The notes beneath the pieces are model-generated. The model did not search any database, had not been told where the DNA came from, and worked only from the letters and a program-made list of their open reading frames with translations. From Roseomonas gilardii subsp. gilardii (GTDB taxonomy: Bacteria > Pseudomonadota > Alphaproteobacteria > Acetobacterales > Acetobacteraceae), in the NCBI RefSeq assembly GCF_023078375.1, contig NZ_CP095554.1, forward strand, positions 2,034,501 through 2,098,500: a DNA stretch of 64,000 nt, written 5' to 3'. The translations under genes and the position numbers were made by a program. Positions 17,018-27,962 of this stretch are shown here, piece by piece. Positions within the stretch are counted from its first letter, which is position 1; each line of letters starts with the position of its first letter.

Positions 17018-17749
17018 TCAGGCGAGGCAGCGCTGCAGCAACTCGGCGCTGCGGCCATTGGCGATGGTGGCGGCCAGCCCGTCCCAGGAATGGCCGCCCA
17101 TGCGGGCGAAGGCATGGTCCACGCCGGGATAGGTATAGGCGGTGGCGGTCGGATGTCCGTCCAGCATGGCGCGGATCTTCGCCTGGGCGTCCGGCGGCAC
17201 GAAGCGGTCCTTCTCGGCGATATGCAGGATCAGCGGCCTGTCGATCTTCTGCGCCGCGCCCAGCAGCCCGTCGAGGCCCACGCCGTAATAGCAGATGTTG
17301 CAGTCGGCGTCGGATTCCAGCGCCATCATCGTGGCCAGCCGCCCGCCGAGGCAGAAGCCCATCGTGCCCGCCTTGCCGTTGCTGCCCTCCATCTTCCGCG
17401 CCACGGCCAGGGTGGCCTTGAGGTCCTCGATCCCCTTCGCCTGGTCGAAGGCGTTCATCAGTTCGAAGGCGCGCTGCCATTCCTTCTCCGAGCCGTCGGT
17501 CAGTTCCACGCCTGGCTCCAGGCGCCAGAACAGGTCGGGCGAGATGGCCAGGAAGCCCATATCCGCCACCCACTCGCAGAGCGCGCGCATGGCATGGTTC
17601 ACCCCGAAGATCTCCTGGATCATGACCACCGCGCCCACCGGACCCTCCCGCCCCGTGGGACGGGCGACATAGGCGCTGAAGCCGCCGCTGCCGTCCGTGG
17701 CCTGGATGGTGGTGGTGCCGGTGGCGATTCCCCTGGTGTTTTCGGCCAT
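17018..17749 (-). CDS. Dienelactone hydrolase family protein
   Basis: 243 residues, alpha/beta hydrolase fold, cytoplasmic. The nucleophile elbow is GFCLGGR with Cys (about 132-138), the acid is in AEKDRFVPP and the histidine in GVDHAFARMG, which is the Cys-Asp-His triad of dienelactone hydrolases. EIFGVNHAMRALCEWVADMGF is also typical. These enzymes open lactone rings in aromatic degradation, but many paralogues have unknown substrates and no aromatic pathway genes are nearby. It is followed after 5 nt by the Tat-exported protein gene and is divergent from the flavin reductase gene. Confidence 0.85.
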   Translation of the reverse strand: MAENTRGIATGTTTIQATDGSGGFSAYVARPTGREGPVGAVVMIQEIFGVNHAMRALCEWVADMGFLAISPDLFWRLEPGVELTDGSEKEWQRAFELMNAFDQAKGIEDLKATLAVARKMEGSNGKAGTMGFCLGGRLATMMALESDADCNICYYGVGLDGLLGAAQKIDRPLILHIAEKDRFVPPDAQAKIRAMLDGHPTATAYTYPGVDHAFARMGGHSWDGLAATIANGRSAELLQRCLA

Positions 17750-17912
17750 CTGTGGCTTCCCCTTCCGTGAATCTCCCGCCAGGGTAGCCGTTATTGCGCC
17801 GCGATGCAGGACGCCTCTCGTTCACGCCGTCGCGGCCACCCATCTGTCCCTGGACAGGGCCCCCGTGCCTCGACCGGGACCATGCGACCCTGCAGTCACG
17901 GGAGACCGCGCC

Positions 17913-18410
17913 ATGGATGCCCTCCGCACACAGTTCCGCGATGCCATGTCGCGGCTGGGCGCCGCGGTGAACATCATCACCACCGCCGGCCCGGCGGGCC
18001 GGGCGGGCTTCACCGCCAGTGCGGTCTGCAGCGTGACGGACGACCCGGCCATGCTCCTGGTCTGCATCAACCGCAGCAGCCGCGCCTATCCCTATGTCAT
18101 CCAGAACGGCGTGATGTGCGTGAACGTGCTAGGCGGGCCGCATAGGCCAGTCTCGGACAGCTTCGCCGGCTTCACCACCACCACGATGGACGAACGCTTC
18201 GGCACCGGGAGCTGGACGGTGCTGTCCACCGGCGCGCCGGTGCTGGAGGGGGCCTCGGCCTCGGTGGATTGCGTGATCGAGGACGTGGTCGAGAAGGGTA
18301 CCCACAGCGTGCTCTTCGGCGCGGTGAAGGCCATCGCCCTCGGGCATTCGGAATCTGCACTGATCTGGTGGGGACGGGACTACCGCATCGTCGGCACCGA
18401 ACTGGCCTGA
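17913..18410 (+). CDS. Flavin reductase family protein
   Basis: 165 residues, FMN-binding split barrel. Family features are FRDAMSRLGAAVNIITTAG (8-26), GFTASAVCSVTDDPAMLLVCINRSS (flavin contact), FAGFTTTTMDERF and ALIWWGRDYR near the C-terminus. Such proteins supply reduced flavin to two-component monooxygenases. No monooxygenase partner is adjacent. GGAGA lies 8 nt before the ATG at 17913. A longer frame from 17697 overlaps the divergent hydrolase promoter and is rejected. A strong hairpin follows at 18468-18502. Confidence 0.85.
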   Translation: MDALRTQFRDAMSRLGAAVNIITTAGPAGRAGFTASAVCSVTDDPAMLLVCINRSSRAYPYVIQNGVMCVNVLGGPHRPVSDSFAGFTTTTMDERFGTGSWTVLSTGAPVLEGASASVDCVIEDVVEKGTHSVLFGAVKAIALGHSESALIWWGRDYRIVGTELA

Positions 18411-18467
18411 GCCGAATTGGCCTGAGCGCGCTTGCGGGCTTGTCCTGCCGGGCCAGCGCATCGAAGA

Positions 18468-18502
18468 GAGCCCGCGCGGCACCGGGGCCGCCGCGCGGGC
18501 TC
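18468..18502. terminator. Perfect 13-bp hairpin, bidirectional terminator candidate
   Basis: GAGCCCGCGCGGC and GCCGCGCGGGCTC pair without mismatch around a 9-nt loop. It lies between two convergent genes (stops at 18410 and 18510). On the minus strand TCTTCG follows the stem; the plus side lacks a T run, so it fits the minus-strand gene best. Confidence 0.6.
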
Positions 18503-18509
18503 CTCAGGG

Positions 18510-19409
18510 TCAGGCGTAGCGGCGATCCGCCACCCCTACGATCTCCCGCACGCCCATCCGGGCGCCAAGGATTGCGGCGAAGGCGCCCAGGATCAGCGTG
18601 GCGAAGATCCAGAAGGCGCCCACGGCGGTGCCGGTCGCCGCGGCATCAGCGGCCTCGCGGGCCTTCTGCTCGGCCTCGGCGGCCGTCTGCCGGGCCTGCT
18701 GCTCGTATTGCTGCACGCGCTGCGCGGCTTCCTGCTCGGGGATGCCGGCCTGGGCGGCGACAAGCTGGTTCAGCCGTGTCCGCTGAGCGTCGTTCAGGTT
18801 GCCCTGGGTGATGCTCTGCCCGACGATCGAGGCGATCTCGGCGGCACGCTGATCGCTGTTCATGGCGCCCACATCGTCCGGCCGGGTCAGCGCCTGGCTG
18901 GCCCGGTTGACCAGAGCCTGCTGGTCCGCTTCCGGCGTGGCCTGGGCCACGGTCTCCGCCGCGGAGGAGACCGCATGGCCCGCGCCGCCGAGAAGGGAGC
19001 CGACGGCATTGCCGGCGGTATGGGCGATGCCGGAGACGGCGCTGCCGAGCAGCACGGCGGAGACCAGGAAGGCAGCGGCCCAGGTGGCCAGCCCGTGCAG
19101 GGCGGCGTCGCGCCTGTCGGCCGTGCCCGAAAGCCGCGCCGCGACATAGCCGCCGGCGATCAGGCCCAGCAGGTTGGCGACCACCAGCCAGATGCTGGCG
19201 ACGAGGCCGAAGGTCGATGCATCGGGGGTGCTGCGGTCCACCGCGTCGATGGTGGTCGCACCCACGGCGATGCCCAGGATGTTCAGCGTCGCGCCCACGG
19301 CGATGGCCACAAGGGCTCCGGCCAGGATGGCGCCCCAGGCAGTGCGGGGAGGCAGGGCGGGTGCGCCCTCAGGGACAGCGGCGCCAGGCATGGTGGCTGG
19401 GTAGGACAT
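18510..19409 (-). CDS. Membrane protein with coiled-coil segment (PhnA-like family)
   Basis: 299 residues. Hydrophobic helices lie at about 26-48 (WGAILAGALVAIAVGATLN), 67-89 (GLVASIWLVVANLLGLIAG), 106-122 and 266-290 near the C-terminus. Between the third and fourth is a long polar helix region rich in Ala, Gln and Glu (QRVQQYEQQARQTAAEAEQ), a probable coiled coil. Alphaproteobacterial proteins of this layout are often annotated PhnA-like, with no proven role. The start at 19409 gives MSYPATMPG; the longer frame to 19544 lacks family character. Function unknown. Confidence 0.65.
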   Translation of the reverse strand: MSYPATMPGAAVPEGAPALPPRTAWGAILAGALVAIAVGATLNILGIAVGATTIDAVDRSTPDASTFGLVASIWLVVANLLGLIAGGYVAARLSGTADRRDAALHGLATWAAAFLVSAVLLGSAVSGIAHTAGNAVGSLLGGAGHAVSSAAETVAQATPEADQQALVNRASQALTRPDDVGAMNSDQRAAEIASIVGQSITQGNLNDAQRTRLNQLVAAQAGIPEQEAAQRVQQYEQQARQTAAEAEQKAREAADAAATGTAVGAFWIFATLILGAFAAILGARMGVREIVGVADRRYA

Positions 19410-19566
19410 GGTGTGTTCCGGCGTTCGGTGGATATCCACTGGAACGTCCGGCTCGTCCGTCCGGTTTGCCATGGGCCGCACGCAGGGCGTTTCTGTGACA
19501 GGTTGACCACACCATGGCGGGTCGCCCCACCCATCTGGCGGCACGCAGGGGGGCCAGACAGCAGAA

Positions 19567-19594
19567 AGGCCCCGGAGCTTCCGCCCCGGGGCCT
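19567..19594 (-). terminator. Intrinsic terminator after the 25-codon gene
   Basis: AGGCCCCGG and CCGGGGCCT form a perfect 9-bp stem with a GC-rich loop. On the minus strand the stem is followed by TTCTGC, completing CCTTTCTG. It is 37 nt past the stop of the small gene at 19631-19708. Confidence 0.7.
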
Positions 19595-19630
19595 CGCATT
19601 GCGCATGCCGTCATCCGGCAGGCGAAAAAC

Positions 19631-19708
19631 TCAGAATCCCGCCCCGATCATGGCGTGAGCAGTGATCCCGGTCGCGCAGCGGAACTCCGGCTGGGTGCAA
19701 TGAGACAC
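19631..19708 (-). CDS. Putative 25-residue peptide gene with optimal ribosome binding site
   Basis: The minus strand from GTG at 19708 encodes a 25-residue peptide beginning VSHCTQPEFRCATG and ending MIGAGF, then TGA. Cysteines are at positions 4 and 11. Immediately upstream is GAAAGGAGGTGATCCA, complementary to the whole 3' tail of 16S rRNA, with GGAGG 7 nt from the start. It is enclosed by a hairpin after livK (19758-19788) and a terminator at 19567-19594, so it has the layout of a discrete gene. It lacks the conserved Glu-X3-Tyr of the PQQ precursor PqqA. I do not recognise it; a leader peptide, small protein or peptide precursor are all possible. Confidence 0.45.
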   Translation of the reverse strand: MSHCTQPEFRCATGITAHAMIGAGF

Positions 19709-19724
19709 TGGATCACCTCCTTTC
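19709..19724 (-). promoter_or_regulatory. Extended Shine-Dalgarno of the 25-codon gene
   Basis: The minus strand reads GAAAGGAGGTGATCCA directly before the GTG. This matches the 16S rRNA anti-Shine-Dalgarno tail (GGATCACCTCCTTTC on the plus strand) over about 15 bases. No other gene in the window has more than 6-7 matched bases. Confidence 0.6.
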
Positions 19725-19757
19725 GTTTGTTGAAGACAGGAGCCGATGTGGGGAGGG

Positions 19758-19788
19758 GGTGCGGGCGCCACAAGCCCCATCCCGCACC
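19758..19788 (-). terminator. Hairpin just downstream of livK
   Basis: GGTGCGGG (19758-19765) pairs with CCCGCACC (19781-19788), starting 6 nt after the livK stop. No T run follows on the minus strand, so it may protect the livK 3' end or attenuate rather than fully terminate. Confidence 0.45.
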
Positions 19789-19793
19789 GGATC

Positions 19794-20915
19794 TCACATC
19801 TGGGCGTAGTTGCCGTCCTTCCAGACATAGAAAACGTAGTCGGCCACGGTCGGGTCGCCCTTGCTGTCGAAGCTCGTCTCGCCCAGCACCGACTTCCACG
19901 GGCCACCGGACTTCAGCGTCTGGGCCACCTTCTGCGGGTCGGCCGTCTTCGCCTTCTCCGCCGCGTCAGCCCAGATCTGCACCGCCGCATAGGTGTAGAG
20001 CGTGTAGCCCTCCGGATCGACGTTGCGGGCCTTGAAGCGGGCCACCACGGGCGCGGCGCTGGGGCGGGTGCGGATATCGGGGGCGAAGGTCATCAGCGTG
20101 CCTTCGCCCGCCGGGCCGGTGATCTGCCAGAACTCGTTGGTCACCAGGGCGTCGCCGCCGATCAGCGTGACCTGCATGCCCTGCTCCTTCGCCTGGCGCA
20201 GGATCTTCCCGGACTCGGTGTGGTAGCCGCCGATATAGATCACCGCGATATTGGCCGCTTTCAGGCGCGAGACGATGGCACTGTAATCGGGCTCGCCCGG
20301 CGTATAGGCGGCATAGAGCGCCTCGTTCACCCCGGCGGCGTTCAGCGCCTTCTTGGTCTCGTCCGCCAGCCCCTTCCCATAGGCGGAGTTGTCGTGGAGG
20401 ATCGCGACCGGCTTGTCCTTGAAGTTCGCGGCGATGTACTTGCCGGCCACGGCGCCCTGCTGATCGTCCCGCCCGCAGACGCGGAAGGTGTTCCAGCTCC
20501 CCTTGTCCGTATAGACCGGGTTGGTCGAGCCGGGGCTGATCTGCAGCACGCCCTCCTCGGCATAGACCTTGCTCGCCGGAATGGAGGAGCCGGAGCAGAA
20601 ATGCCCGGCCACCAGCTTCACCTGCCGTCCGGCCATCTGGTTGGCCACGGAGACCGCCTGGCGCGGGTCGCAGGCATCGTCGCCCAGTTCCAGCGCCAGC
20701 TTCTGGCCGAGCACGCCACCGGCGGCGTTGATGTCGGTCACCGCCTGCTCCGCGCCGTTGCGCATCTGCGCGCCGAAGGCGGCGTACTGGCCGGTCAGCG
20801 GCCCGACCGTGGCGACGCGCAGCGGCGCGCCCTGGGCCAGTCCGGCACGGCTGCCGAGGATGGCGGGCGCGGCGAGGGCTGCCCCGAGGATGACGCGGCG
20901 ATTGACGGTGAGCAT
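19794..20915 (-). CDS. livK: Branched-chain amino acid ABC transporter, substrate-binding protein
   Basis: 373 residues, periplasmic, Peripla_BP_6 type. An N-terminal export signal with an Arg pair (NRRVILGAALAAPAILGS) is followed by the LivK start PLRVATVGPLTGQYAAFG. Later ELGDDACDPRQAVSVANQM, VAGHFCSGSSIPASKVYAEE and AVIYIGGYHTESGKILRQA are standard for the family. It would deliver leucine, isoleucine, valine or related hydrophobic ligands to the LivHMGF permease encoded from 23376 to 27278. It is separated from those genes by katE on the opposite strand, so it must have its own promoter in the 20916-21206 gap. Confidence 0.92.
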   Translation of the reverse strand: MLTVNRRVILGAALAAPAILGSRAGLAQGAPLRVATVGPLTGQYAAFGAQMRNGAEQAVTDINAAGGVLGQKLALELGDDACDPRQAVSVANQMAGRQVKLVAGHFCSGSSIPASKVYAEEGVLQISPGSTNPVYTDKGSWNTFRVCGRDDQQGAVAGKYIAANFKDKPVAILHDNSAYGKGLADETKKALNAAGVNEALYAAYTPGEPDYSAIVSRLKAANIAVIYIGGYHTESGKILRQAKEQGMQVTLIGGDALVTNEFWQITGPAGEGTLMTFAPDIRTRPSAAPVVARFKARNVDPEGYTLYTYAAVQIWADAAEKAKTADPQKVAQTLKSGGPWKSVLGETSFDSKGDPTVADYVFYVWKDGNYAQM

Positions 20916-21206
20916 GCTTGGACTCCGCTTGCCACGAGCCCGGGAGCCGGGCCGTTGTTATGGAAGCCTAGAGCGTGAGTCGCATGGCCGCCAAGCGGCT
21001 GTTTGCCTGCCGGATCGCCTCTCCGTCGGGGGGCGCGGGATGGCATGGCGGCTGATCAGGACCGGCGCCCGTCCGCTGGAACGCAAGTTCCCGTGACGTC
21101 GCCTTTTGCCACCCATCGCTTCGCACAGGCGCATCGTTACAGCGGGGGAGAAGGGTGCGCCCGCGGGCGGCAGCGCCCCGGCCGATGTCGAGTGTGGAGC
21201 AGAAGC

Positions 21207-23321
21207 ATGACTGCAGATCCCCGGAACGGGTACGAGCCTGTACGGCTGGCTGACCAGGAGATCCTGCGGGGGCAGGGGGGCGAGACCCATCAGGTCGCGG
21301 GCAAGGGCGTCGAGACCCTGACGACGCAGCAGGGCATCCCGGTCTCCGACGACCAGAACACGCTGAAGATCGGGGCGCGCGGCCCCGCGCTGCTGGAGGA
21401 TTTCCACTTTCGCGAGAAGATCTTCCACTTCGATCATGAGCGTATCCCGGAGCGGGTGGTGCATGCGCGCGGCTTCGGCGTCCATGGCTATTTCGAGCCA
21501 ACGGAATCCCTGGCCGGCATCACCGCGGCGGACCTGTTTCAGCGACCGGGCGAGAAGGTGCCGGTCTTCGTGCGCTTCTCCACGGTGGCCGGTAACAAGG
21601 GCTCCTTCGACTTGGCCCGCGACGTGCGCGGCTTCGCGGTGAAGTTCTACACGAAGGAAGGCAACTGGGACCTCGTCGGCAACAACATCCCGGTCTTCTT
21701 CATCCAGGACGCGATCAAGTTCCCGGACCTGATCCACGCCGCGAAGCAAGAGCCCGACCGGGGCTTCCCCCAGGCACAGACGGCGCATGACAACTTCTGG
21801 GACTTCGCCTCGCTGAGCCCGGAATCCACCCATATGCTGATGTGGATCATGTCCGACCGGGCGATCCCACGCTCCTTCCGCTTCATGGAGGGATTCGGGG
21901 TCCATACCTTCCGCTTCGTCAATGCGGAGGGGAAGTCCACCTATGTGAAGTTCCACTGGAAACCGAAGCTCGGCCTGCAATCGGTGGTGTGGAACGAGGC
22001 GGTGAAGATCAACGGTGCCGACCCGGATTTCCACCGCCGCGACCTGTGGAACGCGATCCAGGCCGGCGATTTCCCGGAATGGGAGCTGGGCGTGCAGCTT
22101 TTCGACGACGACTTCGCCGAGACGTTCGAGTTCGACATCCTGGACGCCACCAAGATCATCCCGGAGGAGCAGGTGCCCGTGCGCATCGTCGGGCGCATGG
22201 TGCTGGACCGCACGGTGGACAACTTCTTCGCCGAGACGGAGCAGGTGGCCTTCTGCACGCAGAACGTCGTGCCGGGCATCGACTTCACCAACGACCCGCT
22301 GCTGCAGGGGCGCAACTTCTCCTATCTCGACACGCAGCTGAAGCGGCTCGGCGGCCCGAACTTCACCCATATCCCGGTCAATGCGCCGAAGACCCAGGTC
22401 TGCAATTTCCAGCAGGACGGGCACATGGCGATGCGCAACCCCAAGGGGCGCGCCAATTACGAGCCCAATTCCTGGGGCGCCCAGGGCGGCCCGCGCGAGG
22501 ACCCGGAACGTGGCTTCCGCAGCTTCCCGGCGCAGGAGCAGGGCGAGAAGCGGCGCATCCGGGCCGAGCTCTTCGCCGACCATTTCAGCCAGGCGGGCCA
22601 GTTCTACCGCAGCCAGACGCCCACGGAGCAGACGCACATCAAGGATGCCTTCGTCTTCGAGCTGAGCAAGGTCGAGACGCCCGCCATCCGCGCCCGCATC
22701 GTCGCCAACCTGCGGAACGTGGACGAGGAACTGGCCATGAAGGTGGCCGAGGGGCTGCGGCTGGAGCCGATGCCCGAAGCGGCGCCGCCCGCGCGGCCGG
22801 TGATCAGGGACCTACCGCCTTCGCCGCCGCTCAGCATCATCCAGAACGGCCCCAAGAGCTTCAAGGGCCGCAAGCTGGGCATCCTCGCGAGTGATGGTGC
22901 CGATGCGGCGCTGCTCAAGGCGCTGATGGCCGCCGCCCAGGCGGAGGGCGCCATGGTGGAGCTGGTCGCGCCGCAGGTCAGCGGCATCGTGGACAGCGCC
23001 GGCACCCGGCACGAGGCGCAGCAGAAGGTCAATGGCGGTCCTTCCGTGCTCTATGACGCGGTGGCGGTGGTGCTGTCCGAGGAAGGGGCGAAGCTGCTTT
23101 CCAAGGAAGCCACGGCGAAGGACTTCGTCAGTGATGCCTTCGCCCACGCCAAGTTCATCGCGCACAGCGCCGAGGCGAAGCCGCTGCTGGAGAAGGCCGG
23201 CATCGACAAGCCCGATGGCGGTGTGATCGCGCTTGGCGGGAAGGCGGATGCGGCGGCCTTCCTCAAGGCCTGCGGCGAACTCCGCTTCTGGCAGCGCGAG
23301 CCGGAGGTCCACGCGGTCTGA
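21207..23321 (+). CDS. katE: Large-subunit catalase HPII type
   Basis: 704 residues, the clade-2 large catalase. It splits hydrogen peroxide. The catalytic His is in [14 protein letters not shown] (about 84-97), Asn in [13 protein letters not shown], and the proximal haem Tyr in [16 protein letters not shown]. The C-terminal 150 residues (from [19 protein letters not shown]) form the flavodoxin/GATase-like domain found only in large catalases. GGAG lies 7 nt before the ATG at 21207; the longer frame from 21003 lacks family residues. It sits alone between livK and livFGMH, in the opposite orientation, which suggests insertion into an older liv cluster. Confidence 0.95.
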   Translation: MTADPRNGYEPVRLADQEILRGQGGETHQVAGKGVETLTTQQGIPVSDDQNTLKIGARGPALLEDFHFREKIFHFDHERIPERVVHARGFGVHGYFEPTESLAGITAADLFQRPGEKVPVFVRFSTVAGNKGSFDLARDVRGFAVKFYTKEGNWDLVGNNIPVFFIQDAIKFPDLIHAAKQEPDRGFPQAQTAHDNFWDFASLSPESTHMLMWIMSDRAIPRSFRFMEGFGVHTFRFVNAEGKSTYVKFHWKPKLGLQSVVWNEAVKINGADPDFHRRDLWNAIQAGDFPEWELGVQLFDDDFAETFEFDILDATKIIPEEQVPVRIVGRMVLDRTVDNFFAETEQVAFCTQNVVPGIDFTNDPLLQGRNFSYLDTQLKRLGGPNFTHIPVNAPKTQVCNFQQDGHMAMRNPKGRANYEPNSWGAQGGPREDPERGFRSFPAQEQGEKRRIRAELFADHFSQAGQFYRSQTPTEQTHIKDAFVFELSKVETPAIRARIVANLRNVDEELAMKVAEGLRLEPMPEAAPPARPVIRDLPPSPPLSIIQNGPKSFKGRKLGILASDGADAALLKALMAAAQAEGAMVELVAPQVSGIVDSAGTRHEAQQKVNGGPSVLYDAVAVVLSEEGAKLLSKEATAKDFVSDAFAHAKFIAHSAEAKPLLEKAGIDKPDGGVIALGGKADAAAFLKACGELRFWQREPEVHAV

Positions 23322-23375
23322 CCAGGCTGGTTCCAGGGCGGACGACACCCCCCTGGAGCCGTACCGCGGGGGCCT

Positions 23376-24079
23376 TCAGCCGCCCAGATAGGCCTCCCGC
23401 ACCTCCGGCCGTGCCAGCAGGGCGCGTCCGGTATCCTCCATGGTGATCCGCCCGTTCACCAGCACATAGCCGCGATGGGCAAGGCGCAGCGCCTGATTGG
23501 CGTTCTGCTCCACCAGCAGCACCGTCAGTCCCTCCGTCTCGTTCAGCATGCGGATGGCATCGAAGATCCCGCGCACGATCAGCGGCGCGAGTCCGAGGGA
23601 GGGCTCGTCCAGCAGCAGAAGCCGTGGCTGCGCCATCAGCGCGCGGGCGATGGCCAGCATCTGCTGCTCACCGCCCGAGAGCGTGCCGCCGCGCTGCGCC
23701 TCCCGCTCCTTGAGGCGGGGAAAGAGCTGGAAGGCCCGCTCCATGCCCGGCCCCGGATCGTGGCCGAACTGCTGCGCGCCCATCAGCAGGTTCTCGCGCA
23801 CGCTCATGCGCGGGAAGATCCGGCGCCCTTCCGGCGACTGCGCGATGCCGAGGCGTACCACCTCATGCGTCGGCAGGCCGGTAATATCCGTACCGTTGAA
23901 GAGGATGCGCCCGGAACGCGCGCGGGGCGATCCGCAGATGGTCATCAGCAGCGTGGACTTGCCGGCACCATTGGCGCCGATCAGGGCCACGATCTCCCCC
24001 TGGTTCACATGGATGGTGACGTCGTTCAGCGCCCGCACCGCGCCATAGGCGGCGGAGACGCCGTGCAGCTCCAGCATGC

Positions 24080-24083
<4 letters not shown>
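23376..24083 (-). CDS. livF: Branched-chain amino acid ABC transporter, ATP-binding protein LivF
   Basis: 235 residues. It has Walker A GANGAGKST (36-44), signature LSGGEQQMLAIARAL, Walker B LLLLDEPSLGLAP and the switch His region LLVEQNAN. The hydrophilic LivF form with AQSPEGRRIFPRMSVRENL is clear. It starts at a GTG at 24083 overlapping the livG stop (GTGA); an ATG two codons later is the alternative. It is the last gene of the livHMGF operon, each member of which overlaps the next. Confidence 0.93.
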
Positions 24084-26363
<2,280 letters not shown>

Positions 26364-26367
<4 letters not shown>

Positions 26368-27278
26368 ACCTTCTCGACCTCATGGCGGCCGAGCAGGCCG
26401 GTGGGCAGGAAGAGCAGCGTCAGCGCCAGGATCGAGAAGGCCGCGACATCCTTGTACTGCACGGAGAAATAGGCGCTCCAGAAGGTCTCGATCAGCCCGA
26501 TCAGCAGCCCGCCCAGCACCGCGCCCGGCAGGGAGCCGATGCCCCCGAGCACGGCGGCGGTGAAGGCTTTCACCCCGGCCAGGAAGCCGATGTAGAAATC
26601 GATCACGCCATAGCGCACGAGGTAGAGCGTGCCGGCCACGGCGGCGAGCGCGGCGCCGGTCACGAAGGCCAGCGAGATGGTGCGGTCCACGTTCACGCCG
26701 AGCAGCGCGGCCATCTTGCGGTCCTGCTCCACCGCCCGCATGGCGCGGCCGAGCGAGGTGCGCGTCACCAGGAGGGTGAAGATGCCGAGCACCACCAGCG
26801 TCACCACCATGATGGCGATCTGCACCCAGGAGATCTGCACCACGAAGCCGTTCTGCTCGAACAGGTTCAGCCCGCCCGGCACCAGCGGTTCCATCGGCTT
26901 CACCCGCGCGCCCTGGCTCACCTGCACGAAGTTCTGCAGCAGGATGGACATGCCGATGGCGCTGATGAGCGGCGCCAGGCGGAAGGAGCCGCGCAGGGGC
27001 CGGTAGGCCACGCGTTCCACCGTCCAGCCATAGAGGCCGGTGACGGCCATGGAGAAGACCAGGGCCAGCAGGATCGCCGCCCCGCCGGTCATCCAGCCGC
27101 CCCCCGACAGCAGCAGCAGGCCGATCAGCGCCGAGAAGGCGCCGATCATGAAGATGTCGCCATGGGCGAAGTTGATCATGCCCACGATGCCGTAGACCAT
27201 CGTGTAGCCGACGGCGATCAGCCCGTAGATCATGCCGAGCGAGACGCCGTTCACCAATTGCTGCAGCGCATAGGCCAA
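26364..27278 (-). CDS. livH: Branched-chain amino acid ABC transporter, permease LivH
   Basis: 304 residues, about eight membrane helices. The start AYALQQLVNGVSLGMIYGLIAVGYTMVYG and GMINFAHGDIFMIGAF are the LivH fingerprint. The EAA loop is RAVEQDRKMAALLGVNVDRT. It is the promoter-proximal gene of livHMGF; 195 nt upstream (27279-27473) show no gene and may hold the operon promoter. It works with LivM, LivG and LivF and the separately transcribed LivK. Confidence 0.94.
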
Positions 27279-27473
27279 GCCCGTATCCCCCCTCTGCCTT
27301 GCAGGAGAGGCTAGGCGAGGTTTGCCCGGGCTGTCATCGTCGGGACGGCTGGAAGCGAGGCTCCAACGGGGAATTCATCCGGCCCCCGGGCCCGCGGCTG
27401 CCTCTCCGGCATTCGCGGCTGCCGCACATCCGGGCAGGACACGTTCCCGGCACGCGATACCGGCCTGCGGATA

Positions 27474-27878
27474 TCAATCCCGCAGCGTCAGGGCGAGGGC
27501 GCCCCCGGCATGCGCCATGCCGCAGCGTCCGTCGAGAATCAGATCCCCCGCCCGCCGCGCCCCGGCCCGCCAGACCGGGCGCTGCCCCAGCCGGCGGGCC
27601 AGACGGTCCCCCGGCGTCAGCAGCCAGCCCCGTCCGGAGCCCAGCCGTGCCATCCCGGCGGCGTCGCCGGGCGGCAGGCGGGTGATCCGGATCTCGCGCG
27701 CCGGCGGCGGCAGCAGGCAGGTGAGCAGCTGATCCCCGCCGGTATCCCCATGGGCATCCCCGCCGGCGCCGATCCAGCGGCCATGCGGCAGGTCGCGCAG
27801 GAGGCCGGCGGCGCCGGTGAGCAGCAGCGGCCGCCCGCTTTCGATCAGCCGCCTGGCCTCCTGGGGCGTGACGATCAT
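27474..27878 (-). CDS. Hypothetical protein, 134 residues
   Basis: Family not recognised with confidence. It starts IVTPQEARRLIESGRPLLLTGAAGLLRDLP then HGRWIGAGGD. A similar opening (a helix, then a GRPLLLAG-like strand, then a GxWIGG turn) occurs in a family of about 290-residue proteobacterial proteins, so this could be a short or reduced member. The C-terminal half has REIRITRLPPGDAAG and ends LTLRD. No signal peptide or membrane helix. It stands alone between livH and tsaC on the same strand, 84 nt from tsaC. Confidence 0.45.
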   Translation of the reverse strand: MIVTPQEARRLIESGRPLLLTGAAGLLRDLPHGRWIGAGGDAHGDTGGDQLLTCLLPPPAREIRITRLPPGDAAGMARLGSGRGWLLTPGDRLARRLGQRPVWRAGARRAGDLILDGRCGMAHAGGALALTLRD

Positions 27879-27962
27879 GGGGTGGGGTCCGGGGCATCCA
27901 TCCGCCGCTTCTGCGGTCCGGGCGGTTAAGGATGCCTTGCTCCGTTCCGGTCCAGGGTGGCG

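Noticed and set aside
19631-19708. Small gene as pqqA
   Set aside because: It lacks the Glu-X3-Tyr residues that become PQQ, and no pqqBCDE genes are nearby.
19707-19724. Plus-strand sequence CTGGATCACCTCCTTTC identical to the 3' end of 16S rRNA
   Set aside because: No other 16S rRNA sequence flanks it. It is better explained as the reverse complement of an extended ribosome binding site.
20916-21206. EcfG-type (general stress) promoter before katE
   Set aside because: GGAAC occurs near 21075 but no CGTT lies 16-17 nt downstream, so the match is incomplete.
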